DNA from: Gammaproteobacteria bacterium
Lineage (GTDB): Bacteria > Pseudomonadota > Gammaproteobacteria > SZUA-229
DNA: 6,519 nucleotides
Assembly: GCA_027858635.1 (NCBI GenBank)
Contig: JAQICG010000270.1
Coordinates: forward strand, 1 to 6,519
Direction of reading: 5' to 3'
The notes beneath the pieces are model-generated. The model ran no database searches. It worked only from the letters and a program-made list of their open reading frames with translations, and had not been told where the DNA came from. Positions 6,235-6,519 of this stretch are shown here, piece after piece. Numbering within the stretch: position 1 is the first letter of the stretch; every line of letters begins with the position of its first letter. Position numbers and translations under genes: made by a program.

Positions 6235-6519
6235 TCAGGGTTCGACCACGGGTTCAGATGCTGCCGGTTTTATCCACCACGCTTTAATCAACCAGGTAAT
6301 CGGGTCGTAATACAAAGGCAGGGTTTGCGGATAAGCGAACTTGTTGCGGTAGGCAATGCGGTGCTTGTCGATATACCAGTTCGGCACCAGATATTCGCCA
6401 AACAGCAGCACACGATCCAGCGCCCGTGATGCGATGACTAATTGCCGGCGATCTTCTGCATTGATGGCGCGCTCGATCAAAGCGTCAACCACCGGGTCGG
6501 CAATACCCGGCAAGTTACT
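6235..6519 (-). CDS. yejA: Periplasmic peptide/microcin C-type solute-binding protein YejA, C-terminal 94 residues (runs off right edge)
   Basis: This is the end of the family 5 extracellular solute-binding protein that captures the substrate in the periplasm and delivers it to YejB/YejE. The frame is open from the window edge to TGA 6235-6237. The stretch LPGIADPVVDALIERA, then RALDRVLLFGEYLVPNWY and the aromatic tail resemble the C-terminus of E. coli YejA (about 600 residues), and its place directly before yejB supports the call. The signal peptide, the ligand pocket and the operon promoter are outside the window. The open frame continues to the edge, so no internal start should be assigned here. 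Confidence 0.93.
   Translation of the reverse strand, partial: SNLPGIADPVVDALIERAINAEDRRQLVIASRALDRVLLFGEYLVPNWYIDKHRIAYRNKFAYPQTLPLYYDPITWLIKAWWIKPAASEPVVEP

Noticed and set aside
4152..6429. Plus-strand frames and alternative minus frames (for example 4762-5055 and 5900-6142) across yejE, yejB and yejA
   Set aside because: They overlap strongly conserved permease or binding-protein frames and their products look like random translation, rich in arginine, serine or proline.
6511..6513. TTG as a start codon for the last open frame (92 aa)
   Set aside because: The frame stays open to the window edge and reads as the YejA C-terminus, so this TTG is an internal leucine codon.
1..6519. CRISPR array, tRNA or rRNA genes, insertion sequence, phage or toxin-antitoxin genes
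   Set aside because: I read both strands for direct repeats, tRNA-like cloverleaf sequence and transposase or integrase motifs and saw none; nearly all bases are accounted for by core metabolic and transport genes.

Overview
The window holds a stretch of ordinary gammaproteobacterial chromosome. Every convincing gene lies on the minus strand. From right to left, in the direction of transcription, they are: the 3' end of yejA, then yejB, yejE and yejF (a peptide or microcin-C type ABC importer), an IscR-type Rrf2 regulator, and the first two thirds of acnB (aconitase B). The AcnB, YejABEF and IscR proteins all look most like those of Gammaproteobacteria. Moderate GC in the coding regions and AT-rich intergenic gaps would fit a marine or aquatic member, but I cannot name a genus from sequence alone.

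Right part (2527-6519): yejA'-yejB-yejE-yejF are packed with gaps of 7, 4 and 4 bases and form one transcription unit whose promoter lies beyond the right edge. YejA is the periplasmic solute-binding protein, YejB and YejE are the two membrane permeases, and YejF is a double ATPase carrying both nucleotide-binding domains. The main oddity of the window is here. The natural ATG of yejF (4132-4134) is followed in frame by a TAG at codon 22 (4069-4071), where relatives continue. The rest of the gene is intact from a GTG two codons later. So yejF has a nonsense mutation, restarts at the GTG, or carries a sequencing error.

Middle part (1864-2526): a 168-base gap carries a recognisable sigma70-type promoter for iscR. 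Just downstream of its -10 box is a degenerate candidate IscR site. IscR has the complete cluster-ligand set (C92, C98, C104, H107) but stands alone: the next gene is acnB, not iscS.

Left part (1-1863): a 178-base gap contains a perfect 13-bp inverted repeat spanning 76 bases, a strong terminator for iscR, and a good acnB promoter whose -35 box shares bases with the terminator's T-run. acnB starts at a GTG and runs off the left edge after 561 codons, before the residues that bind its iron-sulfur cluster.

The plus strand contains only shadow reading frames. I found no RNA genes, CRISPR arrays, insertion sequences or phage genes, and no convincing undescribed system. The points worth following up are the yejF stop codon, the orphan iscR next to an iron-sulfur enzyme gene, and the compact terminator/promoter arrangement.
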